Assembly: GCF_002209485.1 (NCBI RefSeq)
Contig: NZ_NJIX01000002.1
Coordinates: forward strand, 62,001-126,000
Reading direction: 5' to 3'
DNA from: Achromobacter sp. HZ34
Lineage (GTDB): Bacteria > Pseudomonadota > Gammaproteobacteria > Burkholderiales > Burkholderiaceae_B
Length of the DNA stretch: 64,000 bases
The notes under the pieces were generated by a model that saw only the letters and a program-made list of their open reading frames with translations, searched no databases and was not told where the DNA came from. This document shows, piece after piece, positions 52,594-61,711 of this stretch. A program made the position numbers and the translations under genes. Numbering within the stretch: the first letter of the stretch is position 1; each line of letters begins with the position of its first letter.

Positions 52594-53571
52594 ATGACCG
52601 TATGGATATTCCGCAGGGTGTGGCAGGCCTGCCTGGTCATGCTCGCCATGAGCGTGATCGTCTTCATCGCCACCAATGTCCTGGGCAATCCGGTGGACAT
52701 CCTGATTTCACCGGACTCCACCCAGCAGGACCGCGCCCACATCATCACCCAGCTGGGGCTGGACCTGCCGCTATGGCGCCAGTACCTGTCCTTCCTCGGT
52801 TCGGCCTTGCATGGCAACCTGGGCATCAGCTTCGTCTATAGCGAACCCGCCATCCACCTGATCTTCCAGCGCATGCCCGCCACGCTGGAGCTGGCGATCT
52901 CCGCGGTGCTGCTGTCCGTCATCATCGGCATTCCGCTGGGACTGTTTGCCGGGCTGGCACCGGAGTCGCCGTTCGCCAAGGGCACCATGGCATTCAGCAT
53001 CCTGGGATTTTCCCTGCCCACGTTCTGGGTGGGCATCATGTTCATCCTGGTGTTCTCGGTGGAACTGGGCTGGCTGCCCACCGGCGGCCGCGGAGAAACC
53101 GCGGCGCTGTTCGGCATCCAGTGGTCCTTCCTGACGGCGGACGGCCTGCGCCATCTGCTGCTGCCCGCGCTGAACCTGTCGCTGTTCAATATCTCGCTGG
53201 TGCTGCGCCTGACCCGCGCGGGCGTGGCCGAGGTGCTGCCGCAGGAGTACATCAAGTTCGCGCGCGCCAAGGGGCTGTCCGAAACCCGCATCATCTTCGT
53301 CCACGTCCTGAAGAACCTGCTGATTCCCATCGTGACGGTGGTGGGCATGGAGTTCGGTTCGGTCATCGCCTTTTCCGTGGTCACCGAAAGCATCTACTCC
53401 TGGCCGGGGATGGGCAAGCTGATCATCGACAGCATCAATTCGCTGGACCGCCCGGTCATCGTCGCCTACCTGATGGTCATCGTGATGGTCTTCGTCACCA
53501 CCAACCTCGTGGTCGATTTTCTCTATACCGTGCTGGATCCCCGCATCCGGCTCAATGAGGGAGAGCAGTAA
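52594..53571 (+). CDS. ABC transporter permease, DppB type (unit B)
   Basis: A 325-residue permease with about six helices and the EAA-loop region KFARAKGLSETRIIFVHVLKN. First residues TVWIFRRVWQACLVMLAMSVIVF are typical. It begins 9 bases after the gamma-glutamyltransferase gene and overlaps the next start by one base (TAATG). Confidence 0.93.
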   Translation: MTVWIFRRVWQACLVMLAMSVIVFIATNVLGNPVDILISPDSTQQDRAHIITQLGLDLPLWRQYLSFLGSALHGNLGISFVYSEPAIHLIFQRMPATLELAISAVLLSVIIGIPLGLFAGLAPESPFAKGTMAFSILGFSLPTFWVGIMFILVFSVELGWLPTGGRGETAALFGIQWSFLTADGLRHLLLPALNLSLFNISLVLRLTRAGVAEVLPQEYIKFARAKGLSETRIIFVHVLKNLLIPIVTVVGMEFGSVIAFSVVTESIYSWPGMGKLIIDSINSLDRPVIVAYLMVIVMVFVTTNLVVDFLYTVLDPRIRLNEGEQ

Positions 53572-54494
53572 TGGAAGCGCCCCTTGCCACGACACTGGCC
53601 ACCGAGCCCATGCCGGCGGACACGATGCGGCGCCTTGCCGTGTTTGCGGCCTTCGCTCGCTCACGCCTGGCGCTGCTGGCCCTGGCTATTTTCATCGTGC
53701 TGGCCCTGGTCGCCATCCTGGCGCCCTGGATCTCGCCGCAGAATCCCTACGACCTGGGCCAGATTTCCATCATGGACGCACGCCTGCCCCCCGGATCGGA
53801 GAACATGGATGGCGGCCACTACTGGCTGGGCACCGACGACCAGGGCCGCGACATGCTGTCCGGCATGTTCTACGGCCTGCGTATTTCGCTGAGCGTCGGC
53901 ATCATCTCCGCCGTGCTGGCCGCGCTGGTGGGCACTTCCATCGGCATCCTGGCGGCCTATGCACGCGGCCGCCTCGAAACCCTGCTGATGCGCCTCGTGG
54001 ACCTGCAACTGTCCTTCCCCGCCATCCTGGTGGCGCTGATGATACTGGCACTGCTGGGTAAAAGCGTGATGAACGTGGTGCTGGCGCTGATCATCGTCGA
54101 GTGGGCCACCTATGCCCGCGCGGCCCGCAGCGCGGCATTGGTGGAGCGCGGCAAGGAATACGTGGAAGCGGCGCAAGGCCTGGTGCTGTCGCGCTGGCGC
54201 ATCGTGTTTCGCCACCTGCTGCCGAACTGCCTGCCGCCCATCATCGTCATCATGACCATCCAGATCGCCCGCGCCATCGCCCTGGAAGCGACGCTGTCCT
54301 TCCTGGGCCTGGGCGTGCCGGTGACGGAACCCAGCCTGGGGCTGCTGATCGCCAACGGCTACCAGTACATGCTGTCCGGCATGTACTGGATCAGCGTCTA
54401 TCCCGGCGTATTGCTGCTGGTCGCCATCGTGTCCATCAACCTGGTGGGAGATCGCCTGCGCGATGTCCTCAACCCGCGCAGGAGGCCGGCATGA
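53571..54494 (+). CDS. ABC transporter permease, DppC type (unit B)
   Basis: A 307-residue DppC-like permease with GTDDQGRDMLSGMFYGLRISL and the EAA segment YVEAAQGLVLSRWRIVFRHL. It pairs with the preceding permease; its stop overlaps the ATPase start (ATGA). Confidence 0.93.
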   Translation: MEAPLATTLATEPMPADTMRRLAVFAAFARSRLALLALAIFIVLALVAILAPWISPQNPYDLGQISIMDARLPPGSENMDGGHYWLGTDDQGRDMLSGMFYGLRISLSVGIISAVLAALVGTSIGILAAYARGRLETLLMRLVDLQLSFPAILVALMILALLGKSVMNVVLALIIVEWATYARAARSAALVERGKEYVEAAQGLVLSRWRIVFRHLLPNCLPPIIVIMTIQIARAIALEATLSFLGLGVPVTEPSLGLLIANGYQYMLSGMYWISVYPGVLLLVAIVSINLVGDRLRDVLNPRRRPA

Positions 54495-55507
54495 TGCCCA
54501 CGTCCAACGCCATGGCAAGCCGCACCGCGGCGACTGCCTCGCCTATCCTGCGCATCAACAGCCTGCGCACCGAGTTCGGCAGCCCTGCACAGCCCGTGCG
54601 CGCCGTCGACGACGTCAGCCTGGACATCGGCCGCGGCGAAATCGTCGGCCTGGTGGGAGAAAGCGGCTCCGGTAAATCGGTGACCGGCTTCTCCATCATG
54701 GGCCTGCTCGACGGCGGCCGTATCGCCAGTGGCCAGATCCTGTTCGACGGCGAGGATATCGCCCACGCGTCCAACCAACGGTTGCGGACCCTGCGGGGCA
54801 AGCGTATCGCCATGATCTTTCAAGATCCGATGATGACGCTGAACCCGGTCCTGCGCATCGACACGCAGATGATCGAGGCGATTACCGCGCACGAAAAGGT
54901 TTCCGTCGCCGTGGCGCGGCAACGGGCCTGTGACGCCCTGGGCAAGGTCGGCATACCCAGCCCGCAGGAACGCCTGCAGGCCTATCCCCATCAGTTTTCC
55001 GGCGGCATGCGCCAGCGCGTGGCAATCGCCATCGCCCTGCTGCACAATCCGGACCTGATCATCGCCGACGAGCCCACCACCGCGCTGGACGTGACGATAC
55101 AGGCGCAGATCCTGTCCCAGGTGCAGAAGCTGGCGCGCGAACACAATACCGCCTGGCTGTGGATCACCCACGACCTGGCGATCGTTTCCCGCCTGGCCCA
55201 TCGCCTGGGCGTCATGTATGCCGGCCGCATCGTCGAAAGCGGCACGGTGAAACAGGTGCTGGGTTCGCCGCGCCATCCCTACACGATGGGCCTGCTTGAC
55301 TCCGTGCCCGATCGCAACGAGCGGGGCCAGCCCCTGCAACAGATCCAGGGCGCCCCACCGATCGCCGGCCGCTTCCCGCCCGGCTGTCCTTTTCATCCTC
55401 GCTGTCCCGCGGCTTCGGTGGAATGTGCCGGCACCGTCCCCCAGACCACGGGTGCGCAAGGCCACGATTACCGCTGTTTTCATCCCCTCGGAGCCACCCA
55501 GCCATGA
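54491..55507 (+). CDS. ABC transporter ATPase, DppD type (unit B)
   Basis: A 338-residue ATPase with Walker A GESGSGKS, signature FSGGMRQR, Walker B IIADEPTTALD and a C-terminal cysteine cluster (PPGCPFHPRCP) that may hold an iron-sulfur cluster, as in other DppD proteins. ATG 54491 is fixed by the ATGA overlap with the permease gene. Confidence 0.94.
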   Translation: MMPTSNAMASRTAATASPILRINSLRTEFGSPAQPVRAVDDVSLDIGRGEIVGLVGESGSGKSVTGFSIMGLLDGGRIASGQILFDGEDIAHASNQRLRTLRGKRIAMIFQDPMMTLNPVLRIDTQMIEAITAHEKVSVAVARQRACDALGKVGIPSPQERLQAYPHQFSGGMRQRVAIAIALLHNPDLIIADEPTTALDVTIQAQILSQVQKLAREHNTAWLWITHDLAIVSRLAHRLGVMYAGRIVESGTVKQVLGSPRHPYTMGLLDSVPDRNERGQPLQQIQGAPPIAGRFPPGCPFHPRCPAASVECAGTVPQTTGAQGHDYRCFHPLGATQP

Positions 55508-56520
55508 GCCACGACGCACAAACGCCCATGGTCGAAGTCGATGCGGTCTCGCGCCGCTTCGGCCGGCGCCAGGACTGGATCGAGCGCGTCGCCACGCGCA
55601 TCGGCCTGGCCAAACAACCGCCCGTCGTGCGGGCGGTCGACAACGTCAGCATCACCGTGCGCAAAGGCGAGGTCGTCGGCCTGGTCGGTGAGTCCGGCTG
55701 CGGCAAATCGACGCTGGGACGCATGGTGGCCGGCCTGCTGGCGCCCTCTTCCGGCGAAGTCCGCATCGATGGCCAGGCCCTGGGCATGAAAAGCGCGGCA
55801 CGGGCGCAGGACCGCCGGGCGCATCTGCGCACGCAGATGATCTTCCAGAACCCCTTCGCGTCCTTGAATCCCCGCCTGACGGTGGGAGAGATCATCATGG
55901 AAGCACCCATGGCGCACAAGCTGGTGACCGGCAATCCCGCCGACTATCTGGCGCTGCAGATGGAGCGGGCGGGCTTGAATCCTGCCTACCGCGACCGCCT
56001 GCCGCACCAGTTCTCCGGCGGCCAGCGCCAGCGCATCGGCATCGCCCGGGCCCTGGCCGTGCAGCCGGAGCTGCTGGTCTGCGATGAATCCGTCGCCGCC
56101 CTGGACGTGTCCATCCAGGCGCAGATCCTGAATCTGTTCATGTCCCTGCGCGACCAGTTGGGCCTGACCTACCTGTTCATCAGCCACGACCTGGGTGTGG
56201 TCAAGCACATCTCCGACCGCGTGGTCATCATGTACCTGGGCCGCGTGGTGGAAGAAGCCGCCACGGAAACCATCTTCCAGCGCCCCAGCCATCCCTACAC
56301 CCAGGCCCTGCTGGCGGAAGTGCCTCGCATCGACCTCGAACAGCGCGCGTTCGACACCATCCAGGGCGAACTGCCCAGCCCGCTGTCACCGCCCAGCGGT
56401 TGCCACTTCCACCCGCGCTGTCCGCGCGCGATCGAACGCTGCCGCAGCGAGTCGCCCGAGATCCGCATGATAGGCCCGGGCCATCGCGCCGCGTGCCACC
56501 TGGCCCAATCCACTACCTAG
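55504..56520 (+). CDS. ABC transporter ATPase, DppF type (unit B)
   Basis: A 338-residue partner ATPase with Walker A GESGCGKS, signature FSGGQRQR, Walker [12 protein letters not shown] and the C-terminal cysteine-containing [16 protein letters not shown]. It starts in an ATGA overlap and ends in a repeated CACTACCTAGA element. Confidence 0.94.
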   Translation: MSHDAQTPMVEVDAVSRRFGRRQDWIERVATRIGLAKQPPVVRAVDNVSITVRKGEVVGLVGESGCGKSTLGRMVAGLLAPSSGEVRIDGQALGMKSAARAQDRRAHLRTQMIFQNPFASLNPRLTVGEIIMEAPMAHKLVTGNPADYLALQMERAGLNPAYRDRLPHQFSGGQRQRIGIARALAVQPELLVCDESVAALDVSIQAQILNLFMSLRDQLGLTYLFISHDLGVVKHISDRVVIMYLGRVVEEAATETIFQRPSHPYTQALLAEVPRIDLEQRAFDTIQGELPSPLSPPSGCHFHPRCPRAIERCRSESPEIRMIGPGHRAACHLAQSTT

Positions 56521-56548
56521 ACTCACTACCTAGAAACCACGACCTGGA
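56511..56548 (+). repeat. Tandem copies of the DppF-type gene 3' end
   Basis: CACTACCTAGA occurs at 56511-56521 (including the TAG stop) and 56524-56534; a degenerate copy, CACGACCTGGA, lies at 56538-56548. Periods are 13 and 14 bases. Confidence 0.7.
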
Positions 56549-56563
56549 ACGGACTCACCGAAC

Positions 56564-58111
56564 ATGAACTCAGCGATGAAGCCAGACAGCAAGCCGGCAC
56601 AGTTCGATGGCCTGGAGCGCGCCGCCCCCGCCACCCGCGGCATCGATGCCGAGGCGATAGAGGCGTTTCTCGACGGGCTTGAACAAGAGGGCCTGGAGCT
56701 GCACAGCTTCATGTTCTGGAAAGACGGCGCCGTCATCGCCGAGGGCTGGTGGGCGCCCTACGCAGCGGAACTGGGGCATATGCTGCATTCCAGCGTCAAG
56801 AGTTTCGTCGGCACGGGGGTCGGCCTGGCCGTGGACCAAGGCCTGATCCCGCTGGACGCCAAGGTCGTCGATTTCTTCCCGGAGCACGTCCCGGCTGACG
56901 CCCCGCCTGCCTTGTTCCAGATGACCGTGCGGCATCTGCTGACCATGACCAGCGGGCACGGCTCGGGCATTTCGGGCGGCGAATGGCGGCGGCTTACCAC
57001 CAGCTGGATCGCCGCGTTCTTCAAGGAACCGATGGTCTACGCACCTGGAGAACGGTTCGTGTACTGCAGCGGCTGCTCCTACATGCTGGCCGCCATCCTG
57101 CAGAAAGTCACCGGCGAGCGGGTGCGCGACTGGATGGAGCCCAGGTTCTTCGCGCCGCTGGGTATCCAGGACCTGGCCTGGGATGTCGGACCGGAAGGTG
57201 TCAATACCGGCGGCAACGGCATACGCGCGAAGACCGCGGATCTGCTCAAGCTGGCCCTTGTGCATATGCATGGCGGCGCGTGGCAAGGCCGGCAACTGCT
57301 GAGCCAGGCATGGACAGCAGCGGCGACCGGCGCCCAGATCAAGGACATCGTCATCGGCCACTTCGACGGCAAGCGCTATGCGGACCCCAGCGCGCCGGGC
57401 GCCGAGAAGCGCGAAGGTTACGGCTACCAATGGTGGCGCGGCCCTGACAATACGTTCACGGCCAGCGGCCTGTTCGGCCAGCATGCCATCGCCTTCCCGG
57501 ACCACAACGCCGTCATCGCCTTCACCGGCGGCATCGCGCCGCGCGAAAAGCGCGTGCATCGCCTGCTGCGGGAGCACATCGTCGCCGACATGCAGCGCCA
57601 GCGCGCGCCGTCTGCCGCGCCGACGGCGCAAGCGGTCCGCGCCGATGCGGCGCTGGCGCAACGCCTGGCGGCGCTGGCCCTGCCTATCGAGCACAACACC
57701 TCGATCCCCGCGTCGCGCGCTGCTTTCCAGGGGTCCTACGCCGTCGAGCCGAATGACGACGGCATCACGGGCATTGCCATCGATTGCGCGGGCGATCGCT
57801 GCACGTTTACATTGACCGACGGCCGTGGACAGCACACCGTCACGGCATCGTTTTCCACCTGGACGGACGGCCAGACGTCGATGACGGGCTGGCAGCTGCA
57901 TCATTCCTACCAGCCCGAGCAGACCCGGGTATTCGCCCGCGCCTTCTGGCGCACGGAAAACGAGCTGGTCCTGGACTGGATCTTCATCGAGACGGCCTTC
58001 CGCGATCACGTCGTGTGCCGCTTCGACGGCAAGGACATGACCTACGACCGGCGCGTCAACACCAATTCCATGCGCAAGGAGATGGACCAGTTATCCGCGC
58101 ACTCATCCTGA
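56564..58111 (+). CDS. Serine hydrolase of the class C beta-lactamase/NylB-like fold (unit B)
   Basis: A 515-residue enzyme without signal peptide. The nucleophile motif SxxK is Ser76-Ser-Val-Lys79 in HSSVKSF, and the tyrosine motif is Tyr167 in FVYCSG, giving YxS rather than the usual YxN. A C-terminal beta-rich domain (about residues 380-515) is appended. Enzymes of this fold include penicillin-recognising proteins, esterases and 6-aminohexanoate-oligomer amidases; being cytoplasmic and next to an importer, an amidase or esterase role is favoured here. Confidence 0.85.
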   Translation: MNSAMKPDSKPAQFDGLERAAPATRGIDAEAIEAFLDGLEQEGLELHSFMFWKDGAVIAEGWWAPYAAELGHMLHSSVKSFVGTGVGLAVDQGLIPLDAKVVDFFPEHVPADAPPALFQMTVRHLLTMTSGHGSGISGGEWRRLTTSWIAAFFKEPMVYAPGERFVYCSGCSYMLAAILQKVTGERVRDWMEPRFFAPLGIQDLAWDVGPEGVNTGGNGIRAKTADLLKLALVHMHGGAWQGRQLLSQAWTAAATGAQIKDIVIGHFDGKRYADPSAPGAEKREGYGYQWWRGPDNTFTASGLFGQHAIAFPDHNAVIAFTGGIAPREKRVHRLLREHIVADMQRQRAPSAAPTAQAVRADAALAQRLAALALPIEHNTSIPASRAAFQGSYAVEPNDDGITGIAIDCAGDRCTFTLTDGRGQHTVTASFSTWTDGQTSMTGWQLHHSYQPEQTRVFARAFWRTENELVLDWIFIETAFRDHVVCRFDGKDMTYDRRVNTNSMRKEMDQLSAHSS

Positions 58112-58131
58112 CTTCAAAACCGAGGTTTTCC

Positions 58132-59010
58132 ATGAGCACCGATACCCACCTGCTTCCACCCCGCGCGCCCGATCCGGCCACCCGCTGGCCGCAAGGCGCC
58201 GGCACCATCGTCAGCGTCACCATTCATATCGACGGTCCGTCGGTCGAGGCCGGCCAGGGACTGCCCTGCGCCGGCATCCACAGCCGCAGCCGTTATTCGA
58301 TGCGCCGCGGCATCTACCGCTACCTGGACATGCTGGCCCGCCACGGCGTTCCCGCATCGTTCTTCGCCTGCGGCTATGACGTGGAACACTATCCCGCGCC
58401 GCATCGGGACATCCTGGCCGCCGGCCATGAAATCGCCGCCCACGGCTACCAGCACGAAGCCTGGGACCTGGGCGCCGCCGAACCGGGCCTGCTGGAAAAG
58501 ACCCACCGCATCATCGAAGACAAATTGGGCATGTCGCCCGTGGGCTGGTGTTCCCCATCGGGCCGCAAGAGCGCGTTGACCATCCCGACCTTGCAGCGCC
58601 TGGGCTATATCTACGATGCCAGCGAAAAAGACCTGGATGAGCCCTATCTGTTGCCCGGCGCCGCGGGTGAGCCGTCCGCTTTCGTCACCTTGCCGAACAA
58701 CACGGTATCGCTGGACGACGCCCCGGTCTACAACATGGGCCAGGCCCTGCCCGACGAGATCTACGACAACTGGGTGGCGGAGTTCGAAGCCATCCGCAAG
58801 CACGAAGGTTACGTGCAGCTGACCGTGCATCCCAAGGCGGGCAATGGCTCCGGCACGCCTGCCCGCGCCCGTACCGTCGATCGATTTCTCGCTTACCTGA
58901 AGCAGGCGCCTGACGTCCGCTTCGTCACCATGCGCACGCTGGCTGAACATTGCCTGCGGCACCAAGACAACTGGAGCACCCTGGTCCAAGCGCGGGAGCA
59001 TCGAGCATGA
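58132..59010 (+). CDS. NodB-fold (polysaccharide deacetylase family) protein 1, imidase/allantoinase-like (unit B)
   Basis: A 292-residue cytoplasmic protein of the NodB fold. The metal site is intact: Asp34 in VTIHIDGPS, and His104 and His108 in AAHGYQHEAW. The later motif 3 is unusual, GWCSPSGRK, lacking the usual RxP arginine. It has no signal peptide, so it resembles cytosolic members such as allantoinase PuuE or cyclic imidases rather than cell-wall deacetylases. Its stop overlaps the start of a second NodB-fold gene. Confidence 0.83.
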   Translation: MSTDTHLLPPRAPDPATRWPQGAGTIVSVTIHIDGPSVEAGQGLPCAGIHSRSRYSMRRGIYRYLDMLARHGVPASFFACGYDVEHYPAPHRDILAAGHEIAAHGYQHEAWDLGAAEPGLLEKTHRIIEDKLGMSPVGWCSPSGRKSALTIPTLQRLGYIYDASEKDLDEPYLLPGAAGEPSAFVTLPNNTVSLDDAPVYNMGQALPDEIYDNWVAEFEAIRKHEGYVQLTVHPKAGNGSGTPARARTVDRFLAYLKQAPDVRFVTMRTLAEHCLRHQDNWSTLVQAREHRA

Positions 59011-59822
59011 CGACACAACGCCACGCCTTAGTCACCGTCAATGTCCACGGACTTGGCCCCGAGGAACGCGAAACGCCGCCGGAAAGCCTGTTCGGGCGTT
59101 TCGGCCATGGGCGCTACACCTATAACGTCGGTTTGCAGCGGGTGCTGGATTTCCTGCGCGGCAACGGCATCAGGGGAACGTTTTTCTGGCCGGTCGTCGA
59201 AGCCCGGCGCTGTCCGGACCTGCTGCGCGCCTGCATGGCAGACGGCCACGAAATCGCCTCGCACGGCCTGGCCTTCGAAGATATTTCAAAACTGGGCGAC
59301 CAGGAAGCCGATCTGCTGAAGCAGGCCAAGCAACAGCTCGAAGACCTGTGCGGCCAGGCCGTCCATGGCTTCCGCGCGCCCGAAGGCCTGGTGTCGCTGG
59401 ATACGGTGCGCATACTGCAGGATCTTGGGTATGTCTACGACAGCAGCTATATCGATGACGATGCGCCCTATTCACTAGTGTCCGACAACGCTGCGCGCAT
59501 GGTGGAACTGCCATGGAGCGAAGGGCTGAGCGATATCACGCATTTCCGCCGCCGCTTCACGCAAGGACGGGCCGCGCTCGCGCTGCGCGCCGAATTCCAG
59601 GGGCTGATCGAGGCGGAGGGCTATGCCTGCCTCAGCCTGCATCCACGCGGCGACATCGGCAGCGGCCGCGCTGCCAGGCTGGAAATGCTGCAGGGCCTGA
59701 TCGCCGACATTCGTGCATCGGGGGCGTCCTTCACCCGGGCCATCGACCTCGCGCGGACCTGCCTGGTGGATGGCACCGTCCAATGGCAAGGCCGGACGCG
59801 CGCCATCGCGTCCTGGGCATGA
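59007..59822 (+). CDS. NodB-fold protein 2 with altered metal site (unit B)
   Basis: A 271-residue paralogue of the preceding gene product. The metal aspartate is replaced by His14 in VTVNVHGLG, and the second metal histidine by Phe90 in SHGLAFED; His86 remains. Motif 3 is canonical (GFRAPEG, Arg123), and the C-terminal SLHP is kept. It is probably inactive alone or a partner of protein 1. ATG 59007 overlaps the previous stop (ATGA). Confidence 0.82.
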   Translation: MTTQRHALVTVNVHGLGPEERETPPESLFGRFGHGRYTYNVGLQRVLDFLRGNGIRGTFFWPVVEARRCPDLLRACMADGHEIASHGLAFEDISKLGDQEADLLKQAKQQLEDLCGQAVHGFRAPEGLVSLDTVRILQDLGYVYDSSYIDDDAPYSLVSDNAARMVELPWSEGLSDITHFRRRFTQGRAALALRAEFQGLIEAEGYACLSLHPRGDIGSGRAARLEMLQGLIADIRASGASFTRAIDLARTCLVDGTVQWQGRTRAIASWA

Positions 59823-59837
59823 CGGGAGCCGGCCATC

Positions 59838-61415
59838 ATGAGCATGAATCGAAGAACCGCGTTGAAAGCGCTGGCCGCGGCTGGGCTCCTGACACCCAGC
59901 CTGCGCGTATTGGCCGCGGGTGAAGACAGTGTCACGGCGGTGCTGACTTCCGATATTCGCGGGCTGATGCCGGGTAGCGGCCCGGACATCGCCAGCGGCA
60001 CCGTGCGGCAGCAGATTTACGAGGGCCTGGTGTGCTGGCGTGCCGATGGCTCCGTGGCGCCCATGCTGGCGCAGTCCATTGCGACATCCGAGGATGGCAA
60101 GCGGTATACCTTCGTCTTGCGCGACGGCGTCCATTTCCATAATGGCGCGCCGCTGACGGCCAAGGAAGTGGCGTGGACCTGGGGGCGCTATCTGGACCCA
60201 AAGGGGGCCTGGGCCGGCCGCGCGACGTTCGATGGCGCCAATGGCATCAAGATCGTGGCGGTGCGGGCGGTCGACGCCAGGACGGTCGAATTCGAACTTG
60301 CCGCCCCTTGTGCCGCTTTCCTCAGCGCCATGGCGCGGGCGGACCTCGACAGCACAGGCATCGCCCATCCGGATAGCGTCGATGGCGCTGGCGACTGGAA
60401 GCAGGCGATCGGTACCGGTCCCTACAAGCTCAAGCAATGGCGTCCGAAGGAGTACGTCGAGCTGGAGCGTTTCGACGGCTATCAGTCGCGCAGCGAACCC
60501 GCCGACGGCCTGTCGGGCCAGAAGCGCCCCTTGCTGGCGCGCGTGCTGCTGCGCGTCGTGCCCGATGCGTCGACGGCGTCGGCGGGGCTGCGCTCCGGAG
60601 CACTGGATGTCTATACCGATGTACCTGCCGACCTCTATCCGACGCTCAAGGGGGCGCCGGGCATCCGTACCGAGACCGTGCAGACGGCGTCCGTGCTGAC
60701 CATTCCCATGCAGACGCGCGATCCCTTATTGGGCGATGTCCGTATCCGGCAAGCGCTGAGCAAGGCCCTGGACCGCCAGCAATTGGTGCAGGCCTTGACG
60801 GAAAACACCTCCATTGCCACGGCCAGCCTGGTGCCGACGACCAGCAAGCTGTATGGGGCTGTACAGAAACGCGGCGCCGAACTGGATCTTGAGGGAGCGC
60901 GCAAGCTGCTGGCGCAGGCTGGCTATCGCGGCCAGGCCATCACGCTGATGACCAGCAAGCAGAACGCGCTGATGTCCAATACGGCCGTTGCGTGCCAGGG
61001 TCTGTGGCAGGCTGCCGGCATCAACGTGCAGATCGAACCGATCGAGTTCGCGGCCATGTATGACCGCTTCTATTCAGGCCGGTACCAGATGATGGTGTGG
61101 AACGTCACCGCGTACCTGGATCCTATCTTCATGTTCGACCGATTCATCGGCGACAAGAGCAAGCAGGCCGACCGCGTCTGGGACGATGCGCGGGCCCGTG
61201 AACTCGTGCACCAGTTGTTCAACGCCGGCGATGACGCCACGCGGCAGAAGCTGGCTGACTCCCTGCATGAGCTTTACCTTGAACAGATGCCCATGCTGGT
61301 CTGGTCCTCCCGCGGCCAGCTCGACGCCAGCCGCAACCGCGTAAGCGGCCTCACCGGCTGGCCCGGCTCCAAACCACGCTTCTGGAACGTTTCGGTAGCC
61401 GGCCAGGGCGCGTAA
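59838..61415 (+). CDS. Family 5 extracellular substrate-binding protein 2 (unit B)
   Basis: A 525-residue periplasmic receptor with a twin-arginine-like signal (MNRRTALKALAAAGLL). Family segments include FVLRDGVHFHNGAPLTAKEV and GTGPYKLKQWRPKEYVEL. It is the last gene of unit B; together with the first receptor it could widen the range of solutes carried by one membrane complex. A terminator-like hairpin follows. Confidence 0.91.
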   Translation: MSMNRRTALKALAAAGLLTPSLRVLAAGEDSVTAVLTSDIRGLMPGSGPDIASGTVRQQIYEGLVCWRADGSVAPMLAQSIATSEDGKRYTFVLRDGVHFHNGAPLTAKEVAWTWGRYLDPKGAWAGRATFDGANGIKIVAVRAVDARTVEFELAAPCAAFLSAMARADLDSTGIAHPDSVDGAGDWKQAIGTGPYKLKQWRPKEYVELERFDGYQSRSEPADGLSGQKRPLLARVLLRVVPDASTASAGLRSGALDVYTDVPADLYPTLKGAPGIRTETVQTASVLTIPMQTRDPLLGDVRIRQALSKALDRQQLVQALTENTSIATASLVPTTSKLYGAVQKRGAELDLEGARKLLAQAGYRGQAITLMTSKQNALMSNTAVACQGLWQAAGINVQIEPIEFAAMYDRFYSGRYQMMVWNVTAYLDPIFMFDRFIGDKSKQADRVWDDARARELVHQLFNAGDDATRQKLADSLHELYLEQMPMLVWSSRGQLDASRNRVSGLTGWPGSKPRFWNVSVAGQGA

Positions 61416-61711
61416 GGTGTCACTGCCAGGGCATGATGGCCGTCCATACCCTTTCACCTGCCCGCCTTGAGTGGCCTGTGGGACGCGCAGGCGGGCTTTC
61501 GGTGGAATGCCGTTAACCGGGTTCAGGAATGTGCTGCCGCAAAATCGGCATTGACCGGCATCCTGGGTACCCCGTCCCAGGCGGAGCACGTCCTCACCCC
61601 CCTCGAATGGGTCGATGCCTCCGCATTCAACTAAGCCTGGCGTGAGAATGGACGCGTGCCTGCCGCATCGCTTCGCCTGACGTCGATTGTTGAGCGAACG
61701 GACCGCAGGAA
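61416..61711. other. 296-base region after unit B, mostly noncoding
   Basis: Apart from the hairpin at 61460-61500, I see no gene. A minus-strand open frame through 61500-61700 has cysteines, but it runs antisense into the receptor gene and lacks a family match, so I do not call it. Confidence 0.45.
61460..61500 (+). terminator. Terminator-like hairpin after the second unit B receptor
   Basis: GCCCGCCT (61460-61467) pairs with AGGCGGGC (61489-61496) over a 21-base loop, followed by TTTC. The long loop and short T-run make it weaker than the terminators at 20730 and 25992. Confidence 0.55.
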
